This document shows positions 34,891-42,947 of a DNA stretch of 64,000 nucleotides, one piece after another. Source of the stretch: UBA7672 sp965229115 (GTDB taxonomy: Bacteria; Pseudomonadota; Alphaproteobacteria; Caulobacterales; Hyphomonadaceae); contig CBDDIR010000003.1 in the NCBI GenBank assembly GCA_965229115.1, forward strand, positions 3,596,001 to 3,660,000. Direction: 5' to 3'. Below the pieces are notes generated by a model. That model searched no databases and was not told the DNA's origin. It saw only the letters and a list, made by a program, of their open reading frames with translations. The position numbers and the translations under genes were made by a program. How positions within the stretch are numbered: position 1 is the stretch's first letter; each line of letters starts with the position of its first letter.

Positions 34891-35290
34891 CGGGGCGCGT
34901 GTAGATACGCCGTGGGTAGTGCCTGTGCTGATCTCGCGATCAGCGGATGCGCGTCTTCACGCGCCCCGTGCTTGGCCGTTCTTCCCGATATGGCATCCAG
35001 GAGTTGGCAATCGACCGCCAAGGATAAATCCCAGGGGCCTTAGCTCCGTGGCCAGTGATCGGTTCGGCGTGTCGGGGAGATGGTCCAGAACTCCCTCGGA
35101 CCCTCCGGTTAGTGACCCCGGAGGCAGTGCTGCGCAGTTCGATTCACCGGGTCGGCTTGTCAGGCCTTCCCGACTTGCTTGAAGGGGCACGGTAGAGTCC
35201 CCGACACCACGCGGCCACGCCGGCCAATGACCTGCCGTCTTGAGCTGGACGTCTCCAAGACCTCCCTTCGTCAGGTGCGTTTGCATTATA
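34891..35290 (-). ncRNA. Candidate structured RNA or long structured 5' leader (unassigned family)
   Basis: Two perfect long-range stems frame two domains. Stem A pairs CGGGGCGCGTG (34891-34901) with 34958-34968, enclosing GCTGATC-TCGC-GATCAGC (34927-34944). Stem B pairs GTGTCGGGGA (35069-35078) with 35198-35207. It encloses three hairpins: GGTCC/GGACC 35082-35102, CCTCCGG/CCGGAGG 35102-35124 (these two meet at 35102), and GTCGG/CCGAC 35151-35174. On the minus strand a TATAAT (35285-35290) lies upstream, so a transcript toward rmuC is possible. tmRNA, RNase P, SRP RNA and common riboswitch signatures were looked for by eye and not found. The strand is inferred. Confidence 0.35.
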
Positions 35291-35385
35291 TGCTGGTTTT
35301 GGGGGCCGCGGATTCTGCGGGGCTCTGTCCTACAAGCTGCGTGCGCAGGTGTTTGATTTTGCGCGGGATGGAATTTCTCCGTCCT

Positions 35386-35650
35386 ACAGTTCTGCACCAC
35401 CGCCATCCCCCAAACGCGTGTTCGGTTGGACCCCCTCCTGTCCTCCCCCTTTCAGGTGGGAGGGACCTCGTTGCGCCAACTTACCCAACATCGAACGCTG
35501 GTGACTGCTGCAGGGTCCCTCCCCCTGAAAGGGGGAGGACAGGAGGGGGTCCTGCTGGACGGGGTGCGTGGCGACTGGATCCCGGCCTTCGCCGGGAACG
35601 CGTGAACGGGGTTCACGCTTCCGGGTCGGCCAGACCGGTGGTGTCGCGCT
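35386..35650. repeat. Dispersed repeat, copy 1, with ~37-bp inverted arms
   Basis: This segment closely matches 50793-51050 by eye, from ACAGTTCTGCA through a core palindrome to a tail reading GTGTCGCGCT. The arms at 35430-35467 and 35514-35550 are near-perfect inverted copies (one-base indel) built on ACCCCCTCCTGTCCTCC. Copy 1 has a short extra insert near 35604-35611. No transposase or open frame lies inside, so it may be a non-autonomous element or a mobile intergenic palindrome. Confidence 0.8.
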
Positions 35651-35722
35651 GCCCTCGCTGTCGCTCGGGCGTTCGCTGCTTCCCGCTTGCGCGGGAGTGA
35701 CGGTGGAGCCAGTTGACTTAAA

Positions 35723-35974
35723 CTAGTCCCGTGCGCCGCGTTTGGGGCGCCAGCCTTCGGGCATGTGGGGGAAGTTCGGGACGCCTTCGAAGGCGTTGTC
35801 CGGGACGTCGGTGCCGAAGACGTCGAGCGGGTTGTTGGCGCGGCGGACGTTCGACTTCGCCTCGATGGCGGCGCGCTTCAGGCGATCACGCATCAACCAC
35901 ATGCCAATACCCACGCCGACAACGCCAACCGCTGCGACTGTAATGACTACCGGGACGTGCTCGCGTTTCACCAT
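35723..35974 (-). CDS. Small single-TM protein of unknown function
   Basis: An 83-residue protein with one hydrophobic segment (HVPVVITVAAVGVVGVGIGMW) followed by a basic stretch (MRDRLKRAAIEAKSNVRR) and a Pro-rich soluble tail. It is not recognised. The start is the ATG at 35974, 21 bases downstream of the recR stop on the same strand, so it is probably co-transcribed with recR. The hydrophobic/basic pattern suggests an inner-membrane protein with the tail in the cytoplasm. Confidence 0.6.
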   Translation of the reverse strand: MVKREHVPVVITVAAVGVVGVGIGMWLMRDRLKRAAIEAKSNVRRANNPLDVFGTDVPDNAFEGVPNFPHMPEGWRPKRGARD

Positions 35975-35995
35975 GGGACGTTTCCAACCGACTTT

Positions 35996-36628
35996 TTAGC
36001 GCCTCGACGCCATCGCAGCCGCGATCGTGCCATCGTCGAGATGATCCAGTTCCCCGCCCACGGGCACACCGTGAGCCAGGCGCGTCACCTTCACGGGTAA
36101 ATGCGCCAGCCTGTCAGTGATGTAGTGGGCGGTCGTCTGTCCGTCCACGGTCGCATTCAGCGCGAGGATTACTTCGCGCATATCTGGGTCGCCTGCCCGT
36201 TCTACCAGTCTGGCAATGTTGAGGTCTTCAGGGCGAATACCATCGAGCGCCGACAAGGTTCCCCCAACGACGTGATAACGCCCACGGAATACCCCCGCGC
36301 GCTCCATCGCCCAGAGATCCCCCACCTCCTCCACCGCGCAGATGACCGAACTGTCCCGTCCCGGAGCGGCACACACGGCGCAGGGATTTACCGTGTCGAA
36401 ATTCCCGCAGGTGGAGCAGATCTGGACCTTGGCGGCGGCATCCGCCAGGGCGGCCGCCAGCGGGGTCAGCAGCTGATCCTTCTTCTTCAGGAGGTGGAGC
36501 GTCGCGCGCCGGGCTGAGCGCGGCCCGAGGCCGGGCAGCTTCGACAGCAGGTCGATCAGGCGAATGATTTCGGGGCCGGCAGAGCGATTGATCATGGGGA
36601 GAATCGTATCCGTTTCACCTCCCGACAT
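35996..36628 (-). CDS. recR: Recombination protein RecR
   Basis: RecF-pathway recombination mediator of 210 residues. It has a helix-hairpin-helix (LPGLGPRSARRATLHLL, 31-47), a zinc finger with Cys71, Cys74, Cys83 and Cys86, and a Toprim domain (VICAVEEVGDLWAMERAG to GGTLSALDGI). The start at 36628 has GAGG at the right distance. A start at 36595 would give the more usual ~199 residues. The usual upstream partners dnaX and ybaB are not here: an unknown membrane protein gene precedes it. Confidence 0.96.
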   Translation of the reverse strand: MSGGETDTILPMINRSAGPEIIRLIDLLSKLPGLGPRSARRATLHLLKKKDQLLTPLAAALADAAAKVQICSTCGNFDTVNPCAVCAAPGRDSSVICAVEEVGDLWAMERAGVFRGRYHVVGGTLSALDGIRPEDLNIARLVERAGDPDMREVILALNATVDGQTTAHYITDRLAHLPVKVTRLAHGVPVGGELDHLDDGTIAAAMASRR

Positions 36629-36649
36629 AATCCCTCGGAGGCCGGGCCG

Positions 36650-37150
36650 CTACTTCTTCCGCCGCTGCGCCAGACGGGCGGCTTCGCGCAGTTCCTCGAA
36701 GTCGGAACGCAGGACATAGTCGCGCACGAACTCCACATCGACGACGCGCTTGATGAAGCTGGCGAACATCCAGTCGATGTCGCGCTTGGCGACGAGGCCG
36801 CGGCGCGTGAGGCCGGAGACGAACTCGAAGAAGTTGAGGAGGTCGATCAGCTCGCCCTCCAGCGCCTTGGGCATGCCGGGGGTCGCCAGCTCCGTCTTGA
36901 GCGCTGCGAACTCGGGCGCTTCGGGATTGGCGAGGACGAAGCGGATGCGGCGATAGCGTTCGGACTCGAAGAACATGCGGTAGAGTTCGCGCACCTGTTC
37001 CGTCTGGCGCATGCGTTCGGACCGCAGATAGCGGAACAGGCCGAACAGGCCGGCGAGGAGCGCGGCGAGGAATGTGAAGGCCGACGCCCAGTTGCGCGCA
37101 AGCTCGGACCAGTAGAGGCCGGCATCGGCGCCATTTGCGATCACTTCCAT
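36650..37150 (-). CDS. Unknown membrane-anchored protein
   Basis: A 166-residue protein with an N-terminal membrane helix (NWASAFTFLAALLAGLFGLFRYL) and a helical cytoplasmic part rich in Arg and Glu (RQTEQVRELYRMFFESERYRRIRF, RDIDWMFASFIKRVVDVEFVRDYV). The layout resembles DUF4760-type proteins, but the match is weak. The ATG at 37150 follows a GGGAG site and is preferred to a GTG nine codons upstream. It lies 21 bases before recR on the same strand. Confidence 0.55.
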   Translation of the reverse strand: MEVIANGADAGLYWSELARNWASAFTFLAALLAGLFGLFRYLRSERMRQTEQVRELYRMFFESERYRRIRFVLANPEAPEFAALKTELATPGMPKALEGELIDLLNFFEFVSGLTRRGLVAKRDIDWMFASFIKRVVDVEFVRDYVLRSDFEELREAARLAQRRKK

Positions 37151-37235
37151 TGAAGACTCCCACGCATCGTCAGGCACGCATCGTCATGCGCAGGATCACG
37201 ACTCGTGGCGCGAGTTCAAGAGCCCGAGGTGACGC

Positions 37236-37640
37236 TCAGCTTGTCTTCAGTTTGTTGCAGAGATTTGTCTTGGATGGCGTCGTTGCGCGCCATTCGTATT
37301 CGAGGTGCTGCAGGTCGCGAACCGGCTGGCCGTTGCGTGTCGCCGGAATGAACTCCTGCGCCGCAAGGCAGCGCACGGTTGGCGCGAGGAATACCGGATC
37401 GCTGCACACACCGTCGGCGGAGATCACGCTGCCGTCGGGCCCGATCTCCAGATCCATCTGGCAGCAGCCGGAGAGCTGTTGTTCGCGGGCGGGCTTGGGA
37501 TAGCGGCAGGCGTCGGGGCGGAAGCCGCCGGCATATTGCGCTTCGGTTTTGCCCGCTGGCTTCGCCGCGGGCTGCGCCAGGCCTGCGCCAGTGATACCGG
37601 CGAGGAGGACGACAGACGCAAGGGCAAGGCGTGCGCGCAT
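37236..37640 (-). CDS. Periplasmic protein with TonB C-terminal-like domain
   Basis: A 134-residue secreted protein with a Sec signal (LALASVVLLAGITGAGLAQ). The single domain reads like a TonB C-terminal fold (YPKPAREQQLSGCCQMDLEIGPDGSV, then FIPATRNGQPVRDLQHLEYEW). There is no membrane anchor or Pro-rich spacer, so it is not a working TonB. It may bind partners in the periplasm. It has five Cys after the signal. The ATG at 37640 is preferred over an upstream TTG. It is divergent from the TRIC gene. Confidence 0.6.
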   Translation of the reverse strand: MRARLALASVVLLAGITGAGLAQPAAKPAGKTEAQYAGGFRPDACRYPKPAREQQLSGCCQMDLEIGPDGSVISADGVCSDPVFLAPTVRCLAAQEFIPATRNGQPVRDLQHLEYEWRATTPSKTNLCNKLKTS

Positions 37641-37711
37641 GGGCGATACTCCCAATACAGCGACGCTAGACCGCCATTGCGCCGTTTGGCAATTCGCGCT
37701 GTAGGTCCGCC

Positions 37712-38335
37712 ATGCAGTTCACCCTTCTCTCCGTGCTCGACTATGCGGGCGTTGCGACCTTCGCGGCGTCGGGCGCGCTGATGGCCGCCCAGAAGCGGCA
37801 GGACGTGGTGACGTTCATCTTCTTCGCGGCGATCACGGGCGTTGGCGGCGGCACGCTGCGCGACCTGCTGATCGACGCGCCGGTCTTCTGGGTGCTCGAT
37901 CCGGGTTATGTGATCGTGTGCACCGTCGTGGCGGTGCTGGTGTTCCTGACGCGCGGGCGCGGGGTGCATGAGCAGGGCCTGCTGTGGGTCGATGCGGTGG
38001 GGCTGTGCGTGTACGCGGTCGTCGGCGCAGCGAAGGCGCTGGCGCTCGGGCTGCATCCGGTGATCTGCATCGTCATGGGCGCGCTGACAGCGACGTTCGG
38101 CGGCATCATTCGCGACGTGCTTGCGGGCGAGCCATCGATCCTTCTGCGCCGCGAACTCTACATCACGCCGGCAATCGTCAGCGCATCCGTGTTCATCGTG
38201 CTGCGCACGCTGGGCGTTGACTGGACCGTAGCAAGCGCCATCGCAGTCGCCTGCGGCTTCATCGTCCGCGCCGGCGCCATCGCATGGAAATGGCACATGC
38301 CGGCGTTCCAGCCGCCGAAGACGAAAGACAACTGA
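37712..38335 (+). CDS. TRIC-family cation channel protein (UPF0126/YicG type)
   Basis: Inner-membrane protein of 207 residues with two repeated three-helix halves and a last helix, as in prokaryotic TRIC potassium channels. Each half carries the Gly-rich signature: TGVGGGTLRDLLI in the first and TFGGIIRDVLAGE in the second. Ion selectivity is not evident from the sequence. It ends 21 bases before the convergent dksA gene. Confidence 0.88.
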   Translation: MQFTLLSVLDYAGVATFAASGALMAAQKRQDVVTFIFFAAITGVGGGTLRDLLIDAPVFWVLDPGYVIVCTVVAVLVFLTRGRGVHEQGLLWVDAVGLCVYAVVGAAKALALGLHPVICIVMGALTATFGGIIRDVLAGEPSILLRRELYITPAIVSASVFIVLRTLGVDWTVASAIAVACGFIVRAGAIAWKWHMPAFQPPKTKDN

Positions 38336-38356
38336 ACGGGCTGTCGCAGCTAGCGA

Positions 38357-38770
38357 TCAGTCGTCGCGGACAGTGCGTTCCTTGCGCTCGTGGCGTTCTT
38401 GCGCCTCGAGGCAGAGGGTTGCGATCGGGCGGGCGTCGAGACGCTTCACGCCGATCGGCTCGCCGGTCTCTTCGCAGAAGCCATACTCGCCCAGTTCGAT
38501 CCGGCGGAGCGCTGCTTCGATCTTGTTGACCAGCTTGCGTTCGCGATCGCGGGTGCGGAGCTCAAGGGCGCGATCGGCTTCCGACGATGCGCGGTCAACG
38601 AGGTCCGGAATCGGCGCCACGTTTTCCTGCATGCCAGTGATCGTTTCGCGATTGCCCTGAAGGATCTCTTCCTTCCAGGCGATCAGCTTTTCCTTGAAGT
38701 ATTTGAGCTGCTTCTTGCTCATATACGGCTCGTTCTCGGTCGGCTTGTAGGTGGCCGTCTTGGAACTCAT
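38357..38770 (-). CDS. dksA: RNA polymerase-binding transcription factor DksA
   Basis: Coiled-coil secondary-channel regulator of 137 residues. The coiled-coil hairpin runs through LKYFKEKLIAWKEEILQ and DRASSEADRALELRTRDRERKLVNKIEAALRRI. The zinc-finger region reads FCEETGEPIGVKRLDARPIATLCLEAQE, so only the first Cys of each CxxC pair is kept (CxxT and CxxA), the form common in alphaproteobacterial DksA. The ATG at 38770 begins the conserved SSKTATYKPTENEPYMS segment. An open frame further upstream reads through the promoter. Confidence 0.93.
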   Translation of the reverse strand: MSSKTATYKPTENEPYMSKKQLKYFKEKLIAWKEEILQGNRETITGMQENVAPIPDLVDRASSEADRALELRTRDRERKLVNKIEAALRRIELGEYGFCEETGEPIGVKRLDARPIATLCLEAQERHERKERTVRDD

Positions 38771-38824
38771 TGCTGTATGCTCCCTAGGCCGGCCCATCCC
38801 CAGGGCCGCCTTAGCTGGGCGGGC

Positions 38825-38853
38825 TATATATAGGAGCCGCCCCACCCCGTAAA
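38825..38853 (-). promoter_or_regulatory. Sigma-70-like promoter upstream of dksA
   Basis: On the minus strand TTTACG (38848-38853) is followed after 17 bases by TATATA (38825-38830), inside the palindrome CTATATATAG at 38824-38833. The spacing suits a housekeeping promoter, and the element lies about 55 bases before the dksA start. Confidence 0.5.
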
Positions 38854-38998
38854 TGTCCCGCATCAGGTCGGTTTCCAGCGCGGTATATTGTTTTTGTTGC
38901 AATTTTTTGACCGCGCCTGCGCGAGCAGGTTAACGCGTGAGTATTTGCTCACCAAAGAGGGAATTGCCGCAGCGCAGCAATGCCTGATTATGCGGCTA

Positions 38999-39427
38999 TC
39001 AGGCGGCTTCGGCTTCGCGTTCCAGCTTGGCCGCTTCGACCGCGACGCGGACTTCCGCCCAGTTCAGCGTGTCGTCGAGACCGATATCGCCGGTGGCGTC
39101 GCGTTGTTCTTCCAGAGCGCCCTTCAGCATCGCCAGATGACCCTTCGAAGGGCCATCGCCGAGCATCGCAAGCTGCAGGCGGTCGAGGGCGTCGAGCATG
39201 CGCCTGCCCTTGCGCAGCGCGCGTGCGCGGGCTTCGGGCCCGCCAACGCCCTGCAGCGCCATGAGGACGGAGATTCCCGATACGCCAGCGGCGCCGGACA
39301 CGCCGGATGTGGCCGCACGCGGGGCGACGCCGTCTGCTGCCAGCAGGCGGCCGAACCCTTCGGCTGCGGGTTTGGGACCGCTGCTGCCAGCGGACGCCGA
39401 TGTGGACGAGGTGGAACTGACCTTCAT
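38999..39427 (-). CDS. fliX: Flagellar assembly regulator FliX
   Basis: FliX of 142 residues. In Caulobacter it couples completion of the early basal body to activation of the sigma-54 activator FlbD. The N-terminus is a Ser/Thr-rich flexible stretch. The conserved helical part includes LDALDRLQLAMLGDGPSKGHLAMLK and DIGLDDTLNWAEVRVAVEAAKLE. The divergent arrangement with flgI, and the CtrA-type box between them, match the Caulobacter locus. Confidence 0.92.
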   Translation of the reverse strand: MKVSSTSSTSASAGSSGPKPAAEGFGRLLAADGVAPRAATSGVSGAAGVSGISVLMALQGVGGPEARARALRKGRRMLDALDRLQLAMLGDGPSKGHLAMLKGALEEQRDATGDIGLDDTLNWAEVRVAVEAAKLEREAEAA

Positions 39428-39463
39428 CGCAGCACTCCTGCCCGGCAGATTTGGCCTAGTTGG

Positions 39464-39478
39464 TTAATGGCGGCTTAA
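39464..39478. promoter_or_regulatory. CtrA-type binding box TTAA-N7-TTAA
   Basis: TTAATGGCGGCTTAA at 39464-39478 is an exact match to the TTAA-N7-TTAA core of CtrA sites. It lies 37 bases before the fliX start (minus strand) and 122 before flgI. CtrA activates fliX and other class II flagellar genes in Caulobacter, so this is the expected place. Confidence 0.7.
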
Positions 39479-39599
39479 GGAAAGTTTCGCGCCGGGAAAC
39501 TAGGCTTAAGGCTTTGTTGCGGATTGAGAGGCGAGAGTGAGTTGAAACGCTGCGGCCAGAACGGTCGGACATTTTCCATCACCCGTACCTTGGGATCTC

Positions 39600-40709
39600 A
39601 TGCGCGTGTTCGCTCGCACCATCGCCTTGCTTGCTATTGCCGTGTCGCTCGCCGCGCCCGTTGGGGCCGGTACGCGCCTGAAGGACATCGTCGATGTCGA
39701 AGGCGTTCGCGAGAACCAATTGACCGGCTACGGCATCGTCTTCGGCCTTAACGGCACGGGCGATTCCATCCGTAACTGCCCGATGCTGCAGCAAGGCCTC
39801 GCCTCGATGCTGGAGCGCTTGGGCATCAACACGCGCACGTCGAACGTGAACACCAAGAACGTCGCCGCCGTTATGGTCACCGCGAACCTGCCGCCGTTCG
39901 GCACCAATGGTTCGCGCATCGACGTCACCGTCTCGACCATGTGCGACGCCAAAAGCCTTGAAGGCGGCACGCTGCTGGCGACGCCGATGATCGGCGCGGA
40001 TGCGCAGGCCTATGCGCTAGCGCAGGGCTCTGTGGCGGTTGGCGCGTTCACCGCGTCAGGCAATTCCGGCACGTCGCTAACCCGCAACATCCCGACCAAT
40101 GGCCGCGTGCCGAATGGCGCGACGATCGAACGCGAGCTGAAATTCGACATCGCAGCCCAGCCGGAACTTCGCCTGTCGCTGCGCAATCCCGACTTCACGA
40201 CGGCCTCGCGCATAGCCGGCGCGATCAACTCGTTCACGGGCGTCAACGCCGCCTCAGCGCTTGATCCCGCCACCGTGCGCCTGCGTCGCCCGCCGGCCTT
40301 CAGCGACATGTCGGCGTTCATCGCCCAGATCGAAGGCCTGGAGATCGAGCCGGAACAGCGCGCCCGCGTCGTCATCAACGAGACCACGGGCGTCATCGTC
40401 ATGGGCGAGAATGTGCGCGTGTCGACCGTCGCCATCGCGCAAGGCAACCTGACCATCCAAGTTCAGGAGACGCCCGGCGTCGCCATGCCGAACTCATTCA
40501 CGAACGCTCAGCCCGTGGTCGTGCCGCAATCCAACGTCGCGGTTGCCGAAGATACGGCGAAGCTCGCCCTCGTCGGCGGCAATGGCGTGCCATTGCGCGA
40601 ACTGGTGGGCGGCCTCAACGCGCTGGGCGTCAGCCCTCGCGACCTGATCGTTATCCTGCAGGCCCTCAAGACATCGGGCGCGCTGCAGGCCGAAATCGAG
40701 GTGATGTAA
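39600..40709 (+). CDS. flgI: Flagellar P-ring protein FlgI
   Basis: Periplasmic P-ring subunit of 369 residues with a Sec signal (ARTIALLAIAVSLAAPVGA). Conserved parts include RLKDIVDVEGVRENQLTGYGIVFGLNGTGD, NTRTSNVNTKNVAAVMVTANLPPF, VINETTGVIVMGENVRVSTVA and LNALGVSPRDLIVILQALK. It overlaps the next gene by one base (ATGTAATG arrangement), as in the Caulobacter flgI-cheL-flbY unit. Confidence 0.97.
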   Translation: MRVFARTIALLAIAVSLAAPVGAGTRLKDIVDVEGVRENQLTGYGIVFGLNGTGDSIRNCPMLQQGLASMLERLGINTRTSNVNTKNVAAVMVTANLPPFGTNGSRIDVTVSTMCDAKSLEGGTLLATPMIGADAQAYALAQGSVAVGAFTASGNSGTSLTRNIPTNGRVPNGATIERELKFDIAAQPELRLSLRNPDFTTASRIAGAINSFTGVNAASALDPATVRLRRPPAFSDMSAFIAQIEGLEIEPEQRARVVINETTGVIVMGENVRVSTVAIAQGNLTIQVQETPGVAMPNSFTNAQPVVVPQSNVAVAEDTAKLALVGGNGVPLRELVGGLNALGVSPRDLIVILQALKTSGALQAEIEVM

Positions 40710-41032
40710 TGGCGGACGTCGCCCTTACCCAACCGCCGGTCGACGTTCTGTCGCAGAAGAAGAACTCGCTTTCGAACGATGCGGCGAGCGTCAAAACCCG
40801 CGCCCAGGCCGAGGAAGTCGCCCGCCAGTTCGAGCGCATGTTCATCTCGGAAATGCTGGCGCCTATGTTCCAGGGGCTGCAGACCGATGGCCTGACCGGC
40901 GGCGGCAATGCCGAGGCGACCTTCCGGCCCATGCTTATCGACCAGTACGCCGACGCCATTTCCAGAAACGGCGGGATCGGGATTTCCGATTCCGTCCTGA
41001 AGGAAATCCTTCGCATGCAGGGGCTGGAGTAA
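40709..41032 (+). CDS. Rod-binding protein, FlgJ N-terminal type (CheL-like)
   Basis: A 107-residue protein equal to the N-terminal rod-binding half of FlgJ, without the muramidase domain, as in Caulobacter CheL. The signature is AEEVARQFERMFISEMLAPMFQGL, then GGGNAEATFRPMLIDQYADAISRNGGIGISD. It helps assemble or cap the rod. The start codon overlaps the flgI stop, and its stop overlaps the next start. Confidence 0.9.
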   Translation: MADVALTQPPVDVLSQKKNSLSNDAASVKTRAQAEEVARQFERMFISEMLAPMFQGLQTDGLTGGGNAEATFRPMLIDQYADAISRNGGIGISDSVLKEILRMQGLE

Positions 41033-41469
41033 TGTCCGACACGATCGACCGCGCCAATCAGCTGCTGGCCATGACCCAGCGCCTTGTCGGCTTGCTGGAG
41101 GTCGAGGTTGAGGCCCTTAAAACCCGGCGCGCGCTCGGCACGGCGACCGATTGGGATGAGAAAGAGCGCCTCGTTCATGCGTGGCGAATCGAAGTCTCAA
41201 AAGTTAAGGCCGATCCGACCCTGATCGCCGGCATCCCCGAGACGCTGAAAGCCAATCTGCGAATCGCAGCCAAGAAGCTCGAGGACGGACTCGAAACCCA
41301 CGCCCACGCCCTGCTGGCGACCAAGACCGTTACGGAAGGTCTGGTGCGCTCGATTGCCAATGAAATCGCGTCATCGCGCAGCGCGCCCGCTGCTTATGGG
41401 CGCAGCGGATCCGTTAACGCGACCGCCAATCGCGAAGCCTCAGGACTCGCGGTCAACGCCAAGGCCTGA
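41032..41469 (+). CDS. flbY: FlbY-like flagellar protein
   Basis: A 145-residue helical protein at the flbY position of the Caulobacter flgI-cheL-flbY operon. It resembles a small FlgN-type chaperone: an N-terminal amphipathic helix (IDRANQLLAMTQRLVGLLEVEVEALKTRR), then further helices (RIAAKKLEDGLETHAHALLATKTVTEGLVRSIANEIA) and a low-complexity tail. Assignment rests on position plus general character. One-base overlap with the preceding gene implies coupled translation. Confidence 0.7.
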   Translation: MSDTIDRANQLLAMTQRLVGLLEVEVEALKTRRALGTATDWDEKERLVHAWRIEVSKVKADPTLIAGIPETLKANLRIAAKKLEDGLETHAHALLATKTVTEGLVRSIANEIASSRSAPAAYGRSGSVNATANREASGLAVNAKA

Positions 41470-41662
41470 TCAGTCTTCGTTTCGCACCTGATTACGTAAC
41501 GTGCGGCAGCCTCAGGTTATGACTTTTTTTACCCCTGAGGCGCCTTGCCCACTTGATCAATTTCCCGTCTCGGCAAACAAAGGTGCTCTAGGCCGGGGCG
41601 CGTAAGTGGACGGATGGGCAGAGCGCTCATGTGGCCACGTTGTTGATACGGAAGCGGGCTCG

Positions 41663-42946
41663 ATGAATCGACGTCGCAAGCGCCGGTTGCCGTTCGCGGC
41701 TTACGCCGCACTCATCTTCAACGCCGCGCTTTGCGTTACGCCCTTCATGGCGTCTCACGTCATTTCGACAGCTTATGGCGACAAGCGCCCGGCGTTTGCA
41801 GCCAGCCCTGAAGCGATCACCGCCACCCGCCAGGCGATGGACGAGCGCTTCCAGCAGATTTCCTCGCGCCCGGACAAGGCTTCCCGCGATGTCTGGGCCG
41901 AGATGGTCCGCACCTCGCTTGATGACAAAGAGATGCGCCGGGTTCGCGGCCTGCTTCTGGGCGCACCGGCCATGCTCGACGGCAAGGATGGCGACGCCCT
42001 CCGCGCCCGTGTCGCGGTTTCCAGCGGCGCCGGCGAAGACGCCCTGATCGACGCCGCCGTGGCTTACCTGCCGGAAGACCTGCAGGACGAGTATGAGCGC
42101 CGCACCACTCCGCTCCAGTCCATCTTTACCGCCTCGGCCCCAGCCTCCGCCGTTCCCGGCGCGACCCCGGCCGTCGCCACCGCTCCGGCTGCCGCCACGC
42201 TGACGGTCGGCCGCGTCGAAGACACCCCGATCGAGCTGAACCGGCTGGGCGACCTGCCCCAGCACACGCGCACCGCCGTCGGCTGGGCCAATGACGACCA
42301 CACCGATGTGACGTCGTTCCTGCTATCGGGCATCGGCCTGATCCTCGCAGACCCGGAAGCACGCGCTGGCGCATCGGTGGCGATCTCGACCTTCCTCACC
42401 CGCAAGGAAGGCACCGTTCCCTTCAAGCTCTACCTGCAGAAGCGCATCGAGGAAGTCGTTCCGGTTGCGGAAATGAAGCGGCTGCTGGCCGCCGAGTTCT
42501 CCAACGAGGTCGGCTACACACCACGCAACGCGCAGGTGGTGGAGCGCGTGTTCCGCACGACGATCGACAAGCAGAAGCTCGCGCCGCTGCTCGAAGAGTT
42601 CCGCATCCTGCGCCAGATCGCGCTCGACACGTCGACTGAAAGCGCCGTGGCCATCATCAGCCGCATCAAGGATCGTGGCGATGTGAACCGCGCCCAGCTC
42701 GTTGCCCGCGCGGGCGGCGACCGGGTCGTGCCGCTGGCCGACTATGATGGCGAGAACCTGCTCGACACGGCGCGGACCACGGTGACCTGGACCAACGCCC
42801 TGCGTATGCAGGTGGCTGGCCTGCTCGCCTGCCTTGCCCTGCTTGGCTTCGTGGCGATCTCGGTGTTCTGGAAATCGTTCACGCGCGACAAGCCGAAGAA
42901 GGTCAGCGCTGTGTATCTGATGGAAGACTACGGCACGGCTGGCTGA
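41663..42946 (+). CDS. Unknown two-TM protein beside the flagellar genes
   Basis: A 427-residue protein not recognised as any family. A basic start (MNRRRKRRLP) leads into a first membrane helix (YAALIFNAALCVTPFMASHVI). A long helical periplasmic-looking region follows, split by an Ala/Pro/Thr-rich linker (about 155-180). A second helix near the C-terminus (MQVAGLLACLALLGFVAISVFW) is followed by a short cytoplasmic tail. The ATG at 41663 with GGAAG upstream is preferred over a GTG at 41606. It lies 193 bases after flbY on the same strand, so a flagellar link is possible but unsupported by motifs. Confidence 0.6.
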   Translation: MNRRRKRRLPFAAYAALIFNAALCVTPFMASHVISTAYGDKRPAFAASPEAITATRQAMDERFQQISSRPDKASRDVWAEMVRTSLDDKEMRRVRGLLLGAPAMLDGKDGDALRARVAVSSGAGEDALIDAAVAYLPEDLQDEYERRTTPLQSIFTASAPASAVPGATPAVATAPAAATLTVGRVEDTPIELNRLGDLPQHTRTAVGWANDDHTDVTSFLLSGIGLILADPEARAGASVAISTFLTRKEGTVPFKLYLQKRIEEVVPVAEMKRLLAAEFSNEVGYTPRNAQVVERVFRTTIDKQKLAPLLEEFRILRQIALDTSTESAVAIISRIKDRGDVNRAQLVARAGGDRVVPLADYDGENLLDTARTTVTWTNALRMQVAGLLACLALLGFVAISVFWKSFTRDKPKKVSAVYLMEDYGTAG

Positions 42947-42947
42947 T

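Larger units (their letters stand above)
34615..35722. other. 1.1-kb intergenic region with many inverted repeats, no convincing gene
   Basis: No protein gene with normal codon structure is seen here, and short open frames overlap repeats. From left to right it holds a ~100-bp palindrome (34706-34806), a candidate structured RNA (34891-35290) and one copy of a dispersed repeat (35386-35650). It lies between rmuC and the small membrane protein gene, both on the minus strand. Confidence 0.7.

Noticed and set aside
35133..35150. A TTCGATT stretch resembling a tRNA T-loop, considered as part of a tRNA or split tmRNA
   Set aside because: No matching T-stem, acceptor stem or anticodon arm forms around it, and no tmRNA tag sequence was found on either strand.
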